Assembly: GCF_017921835.1 (NCBI RefSeq)
Contig: NZ_JAGEMN010000006.1
Coordinates: 83,955 to 147,954 of the forward strand
Origin: Sporosarcina sp. 6E9
GTDB taxonomy: Bacteria > Bacillota > Bacilli > Bacillales_A > Planococcaceae
DNA length: 64,000 bases
Direction of reading: 5' to 3'
In this document: positions 63,704-64,000 of the stretch, piece by piece
Numbering within the stretch: position 1 is the first letter of the stretch
Layout: every line of letters begins with the position of its first letter
Translations under genes and position numbers: made by a program
The notes under the pieces: model-generated
The model's database searches: none
The model's input: only the letters and a program-made list of their open reading frames with translations
Told to the model about the DNA's origin: nothing

Positions 63704-63933
63704 TAAGAAGTCGCTTTTAGAGGGCGTTGCGAATATGTCGAGTTGAGGAAGATAGCAGTTGCTACTGTCTCAATTACATTTGTGAAATAGATTAGCTTTT
63801 AATTTATAAAATAATGAACCTTGAAAACTGAACAGCAAAACGTCAAGATATAACGTTTCGTTAAATCGAAACAAAAAACGAATCTTCGGATTCGAAGTCA
63901 GCAAAATGAAACTCGAGCTATTCAAGTTTCTCT

Positions 63934-64000
63934 ATTATGGAGAGTTTGATCCTGGCTCAGGACGAACGCTGGCGGCATGCCTAATACATGCAAGTCGAGC
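63934..64000 (+). rRNA. rrs: 16S ribosomal RNA, 5' end
   Basis: The conserved 5' part is present: AGAGTTTGATCCTGGCTCAG begins at 63941, then GGACGAACGCTGGCGGC and CATGCAAGTCGAGC up to the window edge. By alignment to the universal 27F site the mature 5' end is near 63934. Only about 67 bases are visible, so the species cannot be read from it. Confidence 0.97.

Noticed and set aside
63541..63933. tRNA genes between ygxA and the 16S
   Set aside because: No GTTCRANNC T-arm or cloverleaf stems; only two promoters and the pre-16S leader.

Overview
The window is a chromosomal segment of a low-to-moderate GC, endospore-forming member of Bacillales, most likely Planococcaceae (Sporosarcina-like). 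Spore genes (spoVR, a gamma-type SASP, a pdaA-like cortex deacetylase, a collagen-like spore-surface candidate) show that it sporulates. The right third follows the Bacillus subtilis order yfhF-recX-yfhH ... yfhP-mutY-fabL-sspE ... ygaC-ygaD ... ygaE-gsaB-bcp ... perR-ygzB-ygxA-rrn, ending in the first bases of a 16S rRNA gene. The family is inferred from gene content, not from a marker gene.

Layout. 1-1.5 kb: the tail of a probable yhbH (DUF444) gene and spoVR. 1.5-7.9 kb: a NarL-type two-component system, a DUF5305 membrane protein, a secreted protein, a TasA/camelysin-like surface protein and a divergent SipW-like signal peptidase, which look like one surface-fibre or matrix module. 8-10.3 kb: a PadR/DUF2812 pair and a pseudouridine synthase. 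10.4-19 kb: a collagen-like protein divergent from a complete mnxA-G type operon for a manganese-oxidising multicopper oxidase (MnxG, 1223 aa), with two further small beta-barrel proteins. 19-23.3 kb: LD-carboxypeptidase, YitT and unassigned genes. 23.5-26.5 kb: an ATP-grasp ligase, a FemABX-type aminoacyltransferase and an Asp/Glu racemase, which together fit synthesis of a Lys-X-D-Asp or D-Glu peptidoglycan cross-bridge. 26.6-48 kb: mostly housekeeping and transport genes (RNA helicase, map, TPP-riboswitch-controlled thiT, pepF, carbonic anhydrase, ampS, AGCS symporter, PfeT-like metal ATPase, OsmC, MFS, pdaA, recX, mutY). 48-64 kb: fabL, sspE, ygaC, ygaD, an appDFABC-type peptide ABC operon placed between ygaD and ygaE, gsaB, bcp, a 2-hydroxyacid dehydrogenase, perR, ygzB, ygxA, two strong promoters and the 16S start.

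How genes connect. Near-consensus Per boxes lie at perR and at the PfeT-like ATPase, so a peroxide/iron circuit is closed within the window. The mnx operon sits back to back with a collagen-like gene, consistent with Mn oxidation at the spore surface. The most distinctive parts are the mnx cluster with its family of Sm-like small beta-barrel accessory proteins, the surface-fibre module with its own secretion and signalling genes, and the three-gene cross-bridge operon. I saw no tRNA, CRISPR array, insertion sequence, integrase or prophage.
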